From positions 66,745 to 130,744 of the forward strand of contig CAKUDE010000001.1 of assembly GCA_934645175.1 (NCBI GenBank): 64,000 nucleotides of DNA, written 5' to 3'. A model generated the notes under the pieces. The model was not told where the DNA came from. It did not search any database and was given only the letters and a program-made list of their open reading frames with translations. Numbering within the stretch: position 1 is the stretch's first letter; each line of letters begins with the position of its first letter. Of this stretch, positions 1 to 7,959 are shown one piece after another. The position numbers and the translations under genes were made by a program. The stretch is from an uncultured Oscillospiraceae bacterium. GTDB lineage: Bacteria > Bacillota > Clostridia > Oscillospirales > Oscillospiraceae.

Positions 1-2
1 AC

Positions 3-1490
3 GTCATATATGTGCTAAAAGGGATTGCCGATGAAATGGTTAAAAAAAGCAGCCTCCTGACGCTTATCGGGGGAGACGTGTCCTCGGAATACTCGTTGTT
101 TGCACTGTTTGTAAAGCTGCTCGCCCAGACAAATCGGCGATATGGAATCCGGCGAGAATTTGTGTTTGTCCTCGGAAATCACGAACTATGGAGTTTTCCA
201 AATCTATCTCTTGAGCAAATTGTGGAGAAGTATAGGACACTGCTGAAGGAAAACGGAATGCATTTGCTGCACAACGAGCTGCTCTATAAAAATGCGGTAT
301 ATGAAACAAAAATCATTTCATATACCGAGTTGACTGAAGCCAAACCGGAAACCATCTCAGAACGACTGGAAAAATCCAGGTTGGTCATTTTCGGCGGTCT
401 GGGCTTTTCGGCTTACAACCTTAGCTTTAATGCAAATTACGGCATCTATAGAGAAACCATTGACAGAAAGACGGAACTTTTAGAGGGAAAAAGAATTGAG
501 ACCCTTTATGAAAAACTGACGGAAATCCTTTCCGGTAAAAACACAATAATTCTCACACATATGCCAAAAAGGGAATGGTGTGCCGATGAGTCGTATCACA
601 ACGGATTTGTATATGTAAGTGGCCATACGCACAGAAACGAATTCTACGATGACGGTGTAATAAGAGTCTATTCCGATAATCAGGTCGGATATAGAAGCAT
701 AAATCCCCATTTAAAAGAATTCCTGATGGACGATAGGTACGATTGCTTCGCCGACTACGAGGACGGCTTATACGAGATCACCGCACAGGGGTATGAAGAC
801 TTCGCACGTGGAAAAAATATTTTAATGACATTCAATCGTCAGGTAAATGTTTTGCATATGCTCAAAAGGAATGGGTATTACTGTTTTATTCATGAGAATA
901 AATCAGGAGGTCTGTCAATTCTAAATGGCGGTTCCCTGAAAAGATTGGAAATCACAGATGTGCAATACTATTACGAGAACATGGAAAACGTGATTGCGTC
1001 GATCAACGCACCCTTGGCAAAATACTCTGCCTATCAGGAAAAAATAGCAAGGGAAATAAAGAAGATCGGGGGGAGCGGACGAATTCACGGATGTATCGTA
1101 GATATTGATTTCTACAATCATGTATACGTCAATCCGTTTGACGGGACCACAACGGGCTATTGGGCTGAGAATATAATCAACAAGTTGGTTTATCCAGATG
1201 TACCTACACTATTGGAAGCGGAGTGCCCACGACTGTATTTGAACTATTCAAAACTACTCGAAAGCGGGAAATCAAGCTTTCCGGCAATACACAAAGGTTC
1301 CGAGAGCGTATCGGTACTGCCGCAAAAGTACTTGGAAACGGACATTTACAAAGCATCCCGCGAGATAAAAAAGATGCAAAAGCTAACTGCAAATATTTTG
1401 ACAACGTGGTACGAGCTTCCTTTGGAAAGAAACGAACTACCCTGCAAAATCAGAGGAAGCGGCATTTTGCCTTCCCTTCCGTCAGAATAA
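3..1490 (+). CDS. Metallophosphoesterase (calcineurin-like), 5' end cut by window edge
   Basis: The reading frame is open to the left edge, so the true N-terminus is outside the window; the first in-frame start inside is a GTG at 12. Counting from that GTG, calcineurin-like phosphoesterase metal motifs appear in order: GGD (20-22), GNHE (55-58), an LTHMP histidine block (181-185) and GHTH (204-207). The first metal block of the family (D-x-H) is missing and should lie upstream. A C-terminal region of about 280 residues beyond the phosphoesterase fold is not recognised. Substrate is unknown; the family includes protein, nucleotide and RNA phosphoesterases. The gene is visibly more AT-rich than most of the window, which suggests acquisition. 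It converges on prfC across a terminator. Confidence 0.8.
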   Translation, partial: VIYVLKGIADEMVKKSSLLTLIGGDVSSEYSLFALFVKLLAQTNRRYGIRREFVFVLGNHELWSFPNLSLEQIVEKYRTLLKENGMHLLHNELLYKNAVYETKIISYTELTEAKPETISERLEKSRLVIFGGLGFSAYNLSFNANYGIYRETIDRKTELLEGKRIETLYEKLTEILSGKNTIILTHMPKREWCADESYHNGFVYVSGHTHRNEFYDDGVIRVYSDNQVGYRSINPHLKEFLMDDRYDCFADYEDGLYEITAQGYEDFARGKNILMTFNRQVNVLHMLKRNGYYCFIHENKSGGLSILNGGSLKRLEITDVQYYYENMENVIASINAPLAKYSAYQEKIAREIKKIGGSGRIHGCIVDIDFYNHVYVNPFDGTTTGYWAENIINKLVYPDVPTLLEAECPRLYLNYSKLLESGKSSFPAIHKGSESVSVLPQKYLETDIYKASREIKKMQKLTANILTTWYELPLERNELPCKIRGSGILPSLPSE

Positions 1491-1494
1491 CCGA

Positions 1495-1532
1495 CGACCG
1501 CCGTTCGTGGTTCCGAACGGCGGTCGATTTTT
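1495..1532 (+). terminator. Intrinsic terminator between convergent genes
   Basis: A perfect 13-bp stem (1495-1507 with 1514-1526) with a 6-nt loop is followed by ATTTTT. It ends the phosphoesterase transcript and lies 18 bases beyond the 3' end of prfC on the opposite strand. Confidence 0.85.
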
Positions 1533-1550
1533 GGAATTCGGTTTAGAGGT

Positions 1551-3125
1551 TCATTCCTCGCTGAGCTCCAGGCCGGGGTTGCGGCGAAGCGTGAAATCGA
1601 TGGCCCACGGGCTGGTGAACACAAGCAGCCGGCGGCCGCGATAGTTTTCCAGCAGCTCGACGTCCGACGAGAGGTTCAGCTCCTTTTCATCGACCGGCGA
1701 TTTCTGAATAAAGCGCAGCACCTCATACGGCAGTCCCTCCATGCGCAGCTCCACGCCGTATTCGCTCTGCATCCGATAGCGGAACACGTCGAACTGCAGC
1801 GTGCCGACGACGCCGACAATGACCTCCTCCATGCCGGTATTCGGCAGCCGGAAGATCTGGATGGCGCCCTCCTGTGCGATCTGCTCCGTGCCCTTGACGA
1901 ACTGCTTGCGCTTCATCGTATCCTTCGGGCTGACGCGCGCGAAGTGCTCCGGCGCGAAGGTCGGGATACCCGCGAAGCGGAAAACCTTGCCGGGTACGGT
2001 GACGGTATCGCCGATGGAGAAAATACCGGGATCAAACACGCCGATGATGTCGCCCGCATAGGCCTCGTCGATGATCTCGCGCTCCTGCGCCATAAGCTGC
2101 TGCGGCTGCGACAGGCGCAGCTTTTTGCCGCCCTGCACATGGTAAACCTCGGCTTCACGCTCGTATTTTCCCGAGCAGATGCGCAGAAAGGCCAGCCGGT
2201 CGCGGTGCGCCTTATTCATGTTTGCCTGAATTTTAAAGACAAAGGCGGAAAAATCGGGGCTGAAAGCGTCGATCACGCCGCAGTCCGCCACACGCGACAG
2301 CGGCGGCGGCGTCATGCGCAGAAATGCCTCCAAAAACGGCTCTACGCCGAAATTCGTCAGCGCCGAGCCGAAGAACACGGGGCTGAGCGTGCCTGCACGC
2401 ACCTCGTCCATGTCGAATTCGCGGCCTGCGCCAAGCAGCTCCACGTCGTCGCGAAGCTGTGCCCAGCGCGAAGCGCCGATCAGCTCGCCGACCTTTTCAT
2501 CGTCAAGCGAAACGGTCTGTTTTTCGGCGCGCTTTTTGCCGGAAACGCCGGAGAAAAAGTCGATGGAGCCACTCTGGCGGTCATAAACGCCCTGAAATTC
2601 CTTGCCGCAGCCAATGGGCCAGTTGACGGCATAGGTTTCGATCCCAAGCTCCTTTTCCAGCTCGTCGAGCAGATCGAAGGGATCCTTTGTCTCGCGGTCC
2701 ATTTTATTGACAAAGGTGAAGATCGGGATATGGCGCATGGCGCAGACCTTGAAGAGCTTGCGCGTCTGCGCCTCGACGCCCTTCGCGCCGTCGATAACCA
2801 TGACGGCCGAGTCCGCCGCCATGAGCGTGCGATAGGTGTCCTCCGAGAAGTCCTGATGACCGGGCGTATCGAGAATATTGATGCAGAAGCCTTCATACTG
2901 GAACTGCATGACCGAGGAAGTGACGGAAATGCCGCGCTGCTTTTCGATCTCCATCCAGTCGGACACCGCCGCGCGGGAATTCTTCTTGCCTTTGACCGCG
3001 CCCGCCTGCGCGATGGCGCCGCCGTAGAGCAGGAATTTCTCGGTCAGTGTGGTCTTGCCGGCGTCCGGGTGGGAAATGATGGCAAAGGTCCGCCGGCGGC
3101 GGATCTCCTCCTGTAAAGCTGACAT
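1551..3125 (-). CDS. prfC: Peptide chain release factor 3
   Basis: RF3 is a translational GTPase that recycles RF1/RF2 from the ribosome after peptide release. The product is 524 residues, normal for the family. The G domain shows the P-loop SHPDAGKTT (about 18-26), the DTPGH switch (86-90) and NKMD (140-143), followed by EF-Tu-like domain 2 and the RF3 C-terminal domain. I chose the ATG at 3125 because GGAGGG lies 8 bases upstream; an in-frame ATG five codons earlier overlaps that site. A probable promoter at 3235-3263 gives a leader of roughly 100 bases containing a short reading frame. The gene is monocistronic and convergent with the phosphoesterase. Confidence 0.95.
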   Translation of the reverse strand: MSALQEEIRRRRTFAIISHPDAGKTTLTEKFLLYGGAIAQAGAVKGKKNSRAAVSDWMEIEKQRGISVTSSVMQFQYEGFCINILDTPGHQDFSEDTYRTLMAADSAVMVIDGAKGVEAQTRKLFKVCAMRHIPIFTFVNKMDRETKDPFDLLDELEKELGIETYAVNWPIGCGKEFQGVYDRQSGSIDFFSGVSGKKRAEKQTVSLDDEKVGELIGASRWAQLRDDVELLGAGREFDMDEVRAGTLSPVFFGSALTNFGVEPFLEAFLRMTPPPLSRVADCGVIDAFSPDFSAFVFKIQANMNKAHRDRLAFLRICSGKYEREAEVYHVQGGKKLRLSQPQQLMAQEREIIDEAYAGDIIGVFDPGIFSIGDTVTVPGKVFRFAGIPTFAPEHFARVSPKDTMKRKQFVKGTEQIAQEGAIQIFRLPNTGMEEVIVGVVGTLQFDVFRYRMQSEYGVELRMEGLPYEVLRFIQKSPVDEKELNLSSDVELLENYRGRRLLVFTSPWAIDFTLRRNPGLELSEE

Positions 3126-3172
3126 AATATAACCCTCCATAGAATCAGTTCAAACGGTTCGTCTGGAGAGCG

Positions 3173-3199
3173 CTAATGCGGGATCCTCCGTAGAAACAT
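3173..3199 (-). CDS. Possible 8-residue leader peptide of prfC
   Basis: In the prfC 5' leader an ATG at 3199 follows a CGGAGG site by 8 bases and opens a frame reading MFLRRIPH then TAG. The ribosome binding site is as good as that of prfC itself, which begins about 48 bases further on. A role in prfC control is inference only, and the frame may be fortuitous. Confidence 0.3.
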   Translation of the reverse strand: MFLRRIPH

Positions 3200-3234
3200 G
3201 GAAATATCCTCCGAGCATCTTGAATATCCGATCT

Positions 3235-3263
3235 ATTTTAGCACGCGCGGAAGAAAATTACAA
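3235..3263 (-). promoter_or_regulatory. Probable sigma-A promoter of prfC
   Basis: On the minus strand TTGTAA (3263-3258) and TAAAAT (3240-3235) are separated by 17 bases. It lies back to back with the promoter of the plus-strand gene at 3330. Confidence 0.55.
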
Positions 3264-3270
3264 GCACCGC

Positions 3271-3299
3271 TTGCAAATCCGGCAAAAAAATGATAGAAT
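3271..3299 (+). promoter_or_regulatory. Probable sigma-A promoter
   Basis: TTGCAA (3271-3276) and TAGAAT (3294-3299) are spaced by 17 bases. The pair precedes the small membrane protein and dehydrogenase genes. Confidence 0.55.
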
Positions 3300-3329
3300 C
3301 GCCGCAGAACCTGCGAGGAGGTTTTCCGA

Positions 3330-3728
3330 ATGAATCTGGTTTTTGCCGCAGAAGCGGCGCAGCAGGACGGCGGCATCGATATGCTCAGCCTGATGATGAT
3401 CGCCATGCTTGTCGGCTTTGGCGTTTACAGCCTCTACGCCGCCGTGCGTCTGCGCATCGGCGGGCAGCTTTTTGCCAACAAGCTGCTGTATCCGGGCAAC
3501 TGCACGCCCGAGGAGTGCACCGACCCGTCGGGCTATGTACGTTATATTTTCCCGCGGCTGTTCGTGTTTGGCCTTGTGCTGACGCTCAGCGGCGGTGTGA
3601 GCATTGCGGCGCAGCTTGTGCCGTCGCTCGGCCTGTGGGCCGTGCGAATGGCGCAGCTTGCGGTGACGATCGGGATAATGATCTGGTATCTTCTTGCGCA
3701 AAGAAAGGCGGCGACGTTATTTTGGTAA
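3330..3728 (+). CDS. Small membrane protein of unknown function
   Basis: This 132-residue protein starts at an ATG with GAGGAGG about 9 bases upstream. It has three likely membrane segments, near residues 18-40, 75-97 and 103-123. Between the first two lies a loop with two cysteines around residues 58-63 (CTPEEC). I do not recognise a family. Its stop codon overlaps the TTG start of the dehydrogenase by 7 bases, so the two are probably translated together, but nothing in the sequence shows a functional link. Confidence 0.75.
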   Translation: MNLVFAAEAAQQDGGIDMLSLMMIAMLVGFGVYSLYAAVRLRIGGQLFANKLLYPGNCTPEECTDPSGYVRYIFPRLFVFGLVLTLSGGVSIAAQLVPSLGLWAVRMAQLAVTIGIMIWYLLAQRKAATLFW

Positions 3729-4675
3729 AAATCGTAATTCTGGACGGCCATACGGCCAATCCCGGCGACCTGAGCTGGGAGGAGTTTGAATCGCTGGGCG
3801 ACTTCCGCGTGTACGACCGCACGGAGCCGGAGCAGATCGTCGAGCGCATCGGCGATGCGCAGATCGTTCTGGTCAACAAGGTGCCGCTGACGGCGGCGAC
3901 CTTCGACGCCTGCCCCTCCATCCGTATGGCGGGCGTGCTCGCCACGGGCTATAATGTGATTGATCTGAACGCGGCGCGGCGGCACGGCGTGGTCGTGTGC
4001 AACGTGCCGGACTATTCCACGCACGCGGTCGCGCAGATGACCGTTGCGCTGCTGCTGGAGATCTGCCAGCGCGTCGGAGAACACGCCGAGGCCGTGCGCG
4101 AGGGGCAATGGTGCGAATGCCGCGACTTCTGCTTCTGGAATCACTCGCTCACCGAGCTGAGCGGTAAGACCCTCGGCATCATCGGCTACGGTGCGATCGG
4201 CCGCGCCGTCGGCAGGATCGCGCAGGCGCTCGATATGAAGCTGCTCGTCACCGCACGGCACGAAAAGCCCGTCCCCGAGGGCGCACGATTCGTTTCGATG
4301 GAGGAGCTGCTGGCACAGTCGGACGTGGTTTCGCTGCACTGTCCGCAGACGGCGGAGAACCTGCATTTTATCAACGACGCGACGCTGGCAAAGATGAAGC
4401 ACGGTGCGATCCTCATCAATACCGCCCGCGGCGGACTGGTCGATGAGCAGGCCGTCGCCGCCGCCCTGCGGAGCGGTAAGCTGCGCGGCTACGGCGCGGA
4501 TGTGGCGGGCTGCGAGCCGATGCTTGCGGATAATCCGCTGCGCAGCGCGCCGAACTGTTTTATTACGCCGCATATCGCCTGGGCGCCGGAGGAGACCCGC
4601 CGCCGCCTGCTGCGCATCCTTGCACAGAATGTCCGCGCGTTCCTCAACGGAACGCCGCAGAATGTTGTAAGCTGA
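3722..4675 (+). CDS. D-isomer-specific 2-hydroxyacid dehydrogenase (glycerate dehydrogenase-like)
   Basis: A soluble NAD(P)-dependent oxidoreductase of the D-2-hydroxyacid dehydrogenase family, 317 residues, which is the usual length. The Rossmann motif GYGAIG is at 155-160. The catalytic set is present: Arg236 (in NTARGG), Glu265 (in VAGCEP) and His284 (in TPHIAW). The start is taken as the TTG at 3722, overlapping the upstream gene, because the protein then begins MVKIVILDG like hydroxypyruvate reductases/glycerate dehydrogenases; the upstream ribosome binding site is weak. Exact substrate (hydroxypyruvate, glyoxylate or another 2-oxoacid) cannot be read from the sequence. Confidence 0.9.
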   Translation: MVKIVILDGHTANPGDLSWEEFESLGDFRVYDRTEPEQIVERIGDAQIVLVNKVPLTAATFDACPSIRMAGVLATGYNVIDLNAARRHGVVVCNVPDYSTHAVAQMTVALLLEICQRVGEHAEAVREGQWCECRDFCFWNHSLTELSGKTLGIIGYGAIGRAVGRIAQALDMKLLVTARHEKPVPEGARFVSMEELLAQSDVVSLHCPQTAENLHFINDATLAKMKHGAILINTARGGLVDEQAVAAALRSGKLRGYGADVAGCEPMLADNPLRSAPNCFITPHIAWAPEETRRRLLRILAQNVRAFLNGTPQNVVS

Positions 4676-4698
4676 ATCCGAAGGCTTGCTTCGATTGG

Positions 4699-4738
4699 AA
4701 AAGCGCCCGTGCCGACTTATGCGGCACGGGCGCTTTAT
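4699..4738 (+). terminator. Intrinsic terminator after the dehydrogenase
   Basis: A 15-bp stem (4699-4713 with 4721-4735) with a 7-base loop is formed by AAAGCGCCCGTGCCG and its complement. The U-tract is short. Confidence 0.7.
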
Positions 4739-4745
4739 GCCGCCG

Positions 4746-4958
4746 CTTGTCATTGCGAGGCCACGTCGCAGGCCGTGGCAATCTCGCGCATCGACGACTG
4801 TCATTGCGAGACTTGCGTCAGCAAGTCGTGGCAATCTCCTGTAAAATCTGGCATCAGATTGCCGCGTCGGGCTTACGCCCTCCTCGCAATGACAAATAGC
4901 AGACGCGTCGCTCCGCTCCCCGCAATGACAGATACGCCCCCTGTCATTGCGGGTGCGG
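4746..4958. repeat. Palindromic repeat cluster 1 (TGTCATTGCGAG family)
   Basis: A half unit at about 4746-4783 is followed by a complete 96-bp element at 4799-4894. The element begins TGTCATTGCGAG and ends CTCGCAATGACA, so its ends are inverted repeats. Inside, each half forms its own hairpin (ACTTGCGTCAGCAAGT and GGGCTTACGCCC) next to GTGGCAATCT or AGATTGCCGC. Degenerate partial copies follow to 4958. With the terminator before it, this fills the gap between the dehydrogenase and the PAP2 gene. Confidence 0.85.
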
Positions 4959-4991
4959 CGGAGGCGGCGGGGGGCAAGCGCAATTTTTGCC

Positions 4992-5020
4992 TTTTCAAAC
5001 GCTGCGGCTTGTGCTATAAT
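4992..5020 (+). promoter_or_regulatory. Probable promoter of the PAP2-hydrolase pair
   Basis: A perfect TATAAT (5015-5020) is preceded at 17 bases by a weak -35, TTTTCA (4992-4997). Confidence 0.5.
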
Positions 5021-5048
5021 TCATAATGACCCGAAAGGAGTGTTTTTG

Positions 5049-5978
5049 ATGGGATTTCTGTATCTTCTGGAGCAGATCCGCAACCCGGTGCTTGACGTGG
5101 TGATGGAGATTATCACCCGCTTCGGCAGCGAGCTTCTGTTCTATGTGTTTGCAATGTTCCTGCTCTGGTGTGTGGATAAGCGCGAGGGCGCTTACGTTCT
5201 GTTCGTCGGCTTCTTCGGAACCGTCGTCAATCAGGTGCTCAAGCTGGCCTGCCGCGTCGAGCGGCCGTGGGTCCGCGACCCGAATTTCTCTATCGTCGAA
5301 AGTGCGCGCGCAGAGGCGACGGGCTACTCCTTCCCCTCCGGTCACAGCCAGAACGTCACCGCGACCTTCGGCGCCGTCGCGCGCTGGAATCGCGTCAGGT
5401 GGCTGCGCATCGTCAGCACGGTCATGATCGCGCTTGTCTGCTTCTCACGGATGTACCTGGGCGTTCATACGCCGGCGGACGTTCTGACCGGGCTTGCTCT
5501 TTCGATTGTGATTGTTTTTGCATTTTATCCGCTCGTGCGCCGAGCCTTCGACAGTGAGAAACGGATGGCGGTCCTGCTGGGCGCAATGCTGCTGTGCGCC
5601 GTCGGCTATGTGGGATACACCTGCATCGGCGCGCTGCACACGCAGACAGACCCCGCGCAGCTTATTACCTCGCGCAAGCTCGCCTTCGACATCACCGGCG
5701 CATTGCTCGGCTATATTGCGGGCTTCTTTCTGGAGCGGCGCTTTGTCAACTATGAAACAAAGGGCGTGTGGTATGTGCAGGCGCTCAAGCTGATCTTCGG
5801 CCTCGGTCTGCTGTTGGCGATCAAATCCGGACTGAAGGAGCTTTTCGCGCTGGCGGGACTGATAAGCCCTGCCTTTGAGCTGCTGCGCTATTTCGTTATG
5901 GTCCTATTTGCCACGGCGCTCTGGCCGATGACCTTCCGGCCGCTGACGCGGCTTCTTACAAAGGAGAAAGTGAAATGA
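5049..5978 (+). CDS. PAP2-family membrane phosphatase
   Basis: A 309-residue integral membrane phosphatase of the PAP2 / undecaprenyl-pyrophosphate-phosphatase type. All three catalytic blocks are present: K65 to RP (72-73), PSGHS (96-100), and SRMYLGVHTPAD with Arg134, His140 and Asp144. Several hydrophobic helices surround them, and three or more additional helices follow in the C-terminal half. The likely substrate is a lipid phosphate or pyrophosphate at the outer membrane face, but which one is not evident. The ATG at 5049 follows GAAAGGAG. The stop overlaps the start of the hydrolase gene (ATGA). Confidence 0.88.
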   Translation: MGFLYLLEQIRNPVLDVVMEIITRFGSELLFYVFAMFLLWCVDKREGAYVLFVGFFGTVVNQVLKLACRVERPWVRDPNFSIVESARAEATGYSFPSGHSQNVTATFGAVARWNRVRWLRIVSTVMIALVCFSRMYLGVHTPADVLTGLALSIVIVFAFYPLVRRAFDSEKRMAVLLGAMLLCAVGYVGYTCIGALHTQTDPAQLITSRKLAFDITGALLGYIAGFFLERRFVNYETKGVWYVQALKLIFGLGLLLAIKSGLKELFALAGLISPAFELLRYFVMVLFATALWPMTFRPLTRLLTKEKVK

Positions 5979-6934
5979 GCCCGCTTTGGATCGTCCTGAT
6001 TGTTCTCGGCGCGCTGGCCGTGCTGCTGTTTGCCGCGGCCTATCTCGGGATGTGTCTGGCCTGTCTGCACTGCCGCACATTCGTTTCCAACATCGACCGC
6101 TTTCTCGACCGATCTGCCTACCGCCCCTATGCCGAGCGCATCCGCGCCGGGCGCGCGTGGATCGACGCGCAGGAGAGCCATCTGATGACCTGCCTGTCCT
6201 ATGACGGACTGACGCTGGCCGCACGGTTTTTTCCCTGCGAAAATGCCCGCGCAACGCTGCTTTTGTTCCACGGCTGGCGCAGCGAGGGGGCAATGGACTT
6301 TTCCTGTGCCTGCGAATTTTACCGGTCGCTGGGGCTGAACCTGCTGCTCGTCGATCAGCGCGCGCAGGGCGCCAGCGCCGGGCGGTATATGACCTACGGC
6401 GTCCGCGAGCGCCACGACGTTCACAGCTGGGCGCGCACGGTCAACGAGCGGCTCGGCGCGGAGCTGCCGGTGCTGCTCGGCGGACTGTCGATGGGTGCGA
6501 CGACCGTGCTGATGGCCACGGGCGAGCCGTTGCCGGAAAACGTCTGCGGCGTCATCGCCGACTGCGGCTTCACCTCGCCGAAGGCAATCCTGACCAAGGT
6601 TTTGCGCGATAAGCATCTGCCGCCGAGGCTCATTCTGCCGTTTGTCGGCGTGCAGATGCGTCTGTTTGCGGGCTTCTCGCCGGACGAGTATTCCGCGCCG
6701 GAAGCGCTGCGGCAGTGCCGGCTGCCGGTGTTCTTTGTCCACGGCGAGGCCGACGCCTTTGTCCCCTGCGAAATGTCGCGCGAAAACTTCTCCGCCTGCG
6801 CATCGAGCGATAAAACGCTGCTGCTGGTGCCGGACGCGGGCCACGGCAAAAGCTTCCTGCTGGCGCAGGAGGAATACTCGCGCCAGGTGTCGCAGTTTGT
6901 CGATCGTGCGCTTGCAAAGCACAATAAGTTGTGA
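5975..6934 (+). CDS. Alpha/beta hydrolase with N-terminal membrane anchor
   Basis: A 319-residue alpha/beta hydrolase. A strongly hydrophobic N-terminal segment (about 4-28) should anchor it in the membrane. The nucleophile elbow GLSMG puts Ser172 as nucleophile; Asp260 (in HGEADAFVP) and His290 (in AGHGKS) complete the triad. The lid and core resemble the YqkD/BAAT-like group of clostridial hydrolases, but the substrate is unknown. It is translationally coupled to the PAP2 phosphatase (4-base overlap), which suggests a shared envelope or lipid role. The promoter of nrdG overlaps its 3' end. Confidence 0.85.
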   Translation: MSPLWIVLIVLGALAVLLFAAAYLGMCLACLHCRTFVSNIDRFLDRSAYRPYAERIRAGRAWIDAQESHLMTCLSYDGLTLAARFFPCENARATLLLFHGWRSEGAMDFSCACEFYRSLGLNLLLVDQRAQGASAGRYMTYGVRERHDVHSWARTVNERLGAELPVLLGGLSMGATTVLMATGEPLPENVCGVIADCGFTSPKAILTKVLRDKHLPPRLILPFVGVQMRLFAGFSPDEYSAPEALRQCRLPVFFVHGEADAFVPCEMSRENFSACASSDKTLLLVPDAGHGKSFLLAQEEYSRQVSQFVDRALAKHNKL

Positions 6935-6940
6935 TACAAT
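6912..6940 (+). promoter_or_regulatory. Probable promoter of nrdG operon
   Basis: TTGCAA (6912-6917) and TACAAT (6935-6940) are 17 bases apart. The pair lies over the end of the hydrolase gene, 35 bases before the nrdG start. Confidence 0.55.
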
Positions 6941-6974
6941 TCGTCTACTGACACAATATCCGGAGGTGTTCTCC

Positions 6975-7526
6975 ATGAATTATGCGGCAATCAAGACATA
7001 TGACATTGCCAACGGGCCGGGGGTGCGCACGTCGGTCTTTGTCTCCGGCTGCACGCGCCACTGCAAGGACTGCTTCCAGCCGCAGACCTGGGATTTCGAC
7101 TACGGCGAGCCCCTCACCCCGGAGGTTACGGCCGGGATTCTGCGCACGCTGGAGCCGCCGCATATCGCGGGGCTGACGGTTCTGGGCGGCGAGCCCTTCG
7201 AGCCGAAAAACCAGGCGGGCGTGCGCGCTCTGGTCGAGGCCGTCCGCGCGGCTTATCCGCAAAAAAGCATCTGGGCCTTTACCGGCTACACGCTCGATAC
7301 GGAGCTGCTGGCGGGCCGCGTCGGCGCGCCGAATGATGTTTCGGGCATTCTGCGCTGTCTGGACGTGCTGGTGGACGGGCCGTTTGTCGCGGCGCTGAAG
7401 GATTTGGCGCTGCGCTTCCGAGGCTCGTCGAATCAGCGGCTCATTGATGTTCCCAATACACTGAAGCGCGGCGAGGTCGTCCTCTGGGACGATGGCTTCC
7501 GCAGAGGAGGACGGCAAAATGCGTGA
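6975..7526 (+). CDS. nrdG: Anaerobic ribonucleotide reductase activating protein (radical SAM)
   Basis: NrdG uses S-adenosylmethionine and a 4Fe-4S cluster to generate the glycyl radical on class III ribonucleotide reductase. The product is 183 residues. The cluster cysteines are Cys26, Cys30 and Cys33 in SGCTRHCKDC, and the SAM-binding GGEP follows at 71-74. The ATG at 6975 has GGAGG 8 bases upstream. No nrdD is in the window, so its partner reductase must be elsewhere. Pairing with dut (8-base overlap) makes a deoxynucleotide-supply unit. A generic activase for another glycyl radical enzyme is less likely given the length and motif spacing. Confidence 0.87.
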   Translation: MNYAAIKTYDIANGPGVRTSVFVSGCTRHCKDCFQPQTWDFDYGEPLTPEVTAGILRTLEPPHIAGLTVLGGEPFEPKNQAGVRALVEAVRAAYPQKSIWAFTGYTLDTELLAGRVGAPNDVSGILRCLDVLVDGPFVAALKDLALRFRGSSNQRLIDVPNTLKRGEVVLWDDGFRRGGRQNA

Positions 7527-7959
7527 GGTCAAAGTAAAAAAGCTGCGTCCGGAGGCGCGGCTGCCGGTCTACGGCACCGAGTTTTCCGCCGGTGCGGATC
7601 TTTGCGCCTGCCTGGATTATGCGGTAACATTGCAGCCCGGAGAGACACGGCTGATCTCCATCGGCATTGCGATGGAAATTCCCGAGGGCTACGCCGGTCT
7701 GGTCTATGCACGAAGCGGCATGGCCTCCAAACGCGGCCTCGCGCCCGCCAACAAGGTCGGCGTGATCGACTCGGATTATCGGGGCGAATTCTTCGTGCCG
7801 ATGCATAACCACAGCGCCGTGCCGCAGACCATCGAGCCGGGAGAACGCATCGCACAGATGATCCTGACGCCCTATCTGACGGCAAGGTTCATAGAAGCGG
7901 ATGAGCTGAGCGACACTCTGCGCGGCACGGGCGGTTTCGGCTCCACGGGGGCGCGCTGA
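7519..7959 (+). CDS. dut: dUTP diphosphatase
   Basis: Trimeric dUTPase, 146 residues, hydrolysing dUTP to dUMP and pyrophosphate. The five family motifs are present: SAGADL (23-28), ARSG (64-67), GVIDSDYRGE (81-90), GERIAQ (108-113) and the glycine-rich RGTGGFGSTG tail (135-144). The ATG at 7519 follows GAGGAGG and lies inside the end of nrdG. Its stop shares a base with the next start (TGATG). Confidence 0.95.
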   Translation: MREVKVKKLRPEARLPVYGTEFSAGADLCACLDYAVTLQPGETRLISIGIAMEIPEGYAGLVYARSGMASKRGLAPANKVGVIDSDYRGEFFVPMHNHSAVPQTIEPGERIAQMILTPYLTARFIEADELSDTLRGTGGFGSTGAR

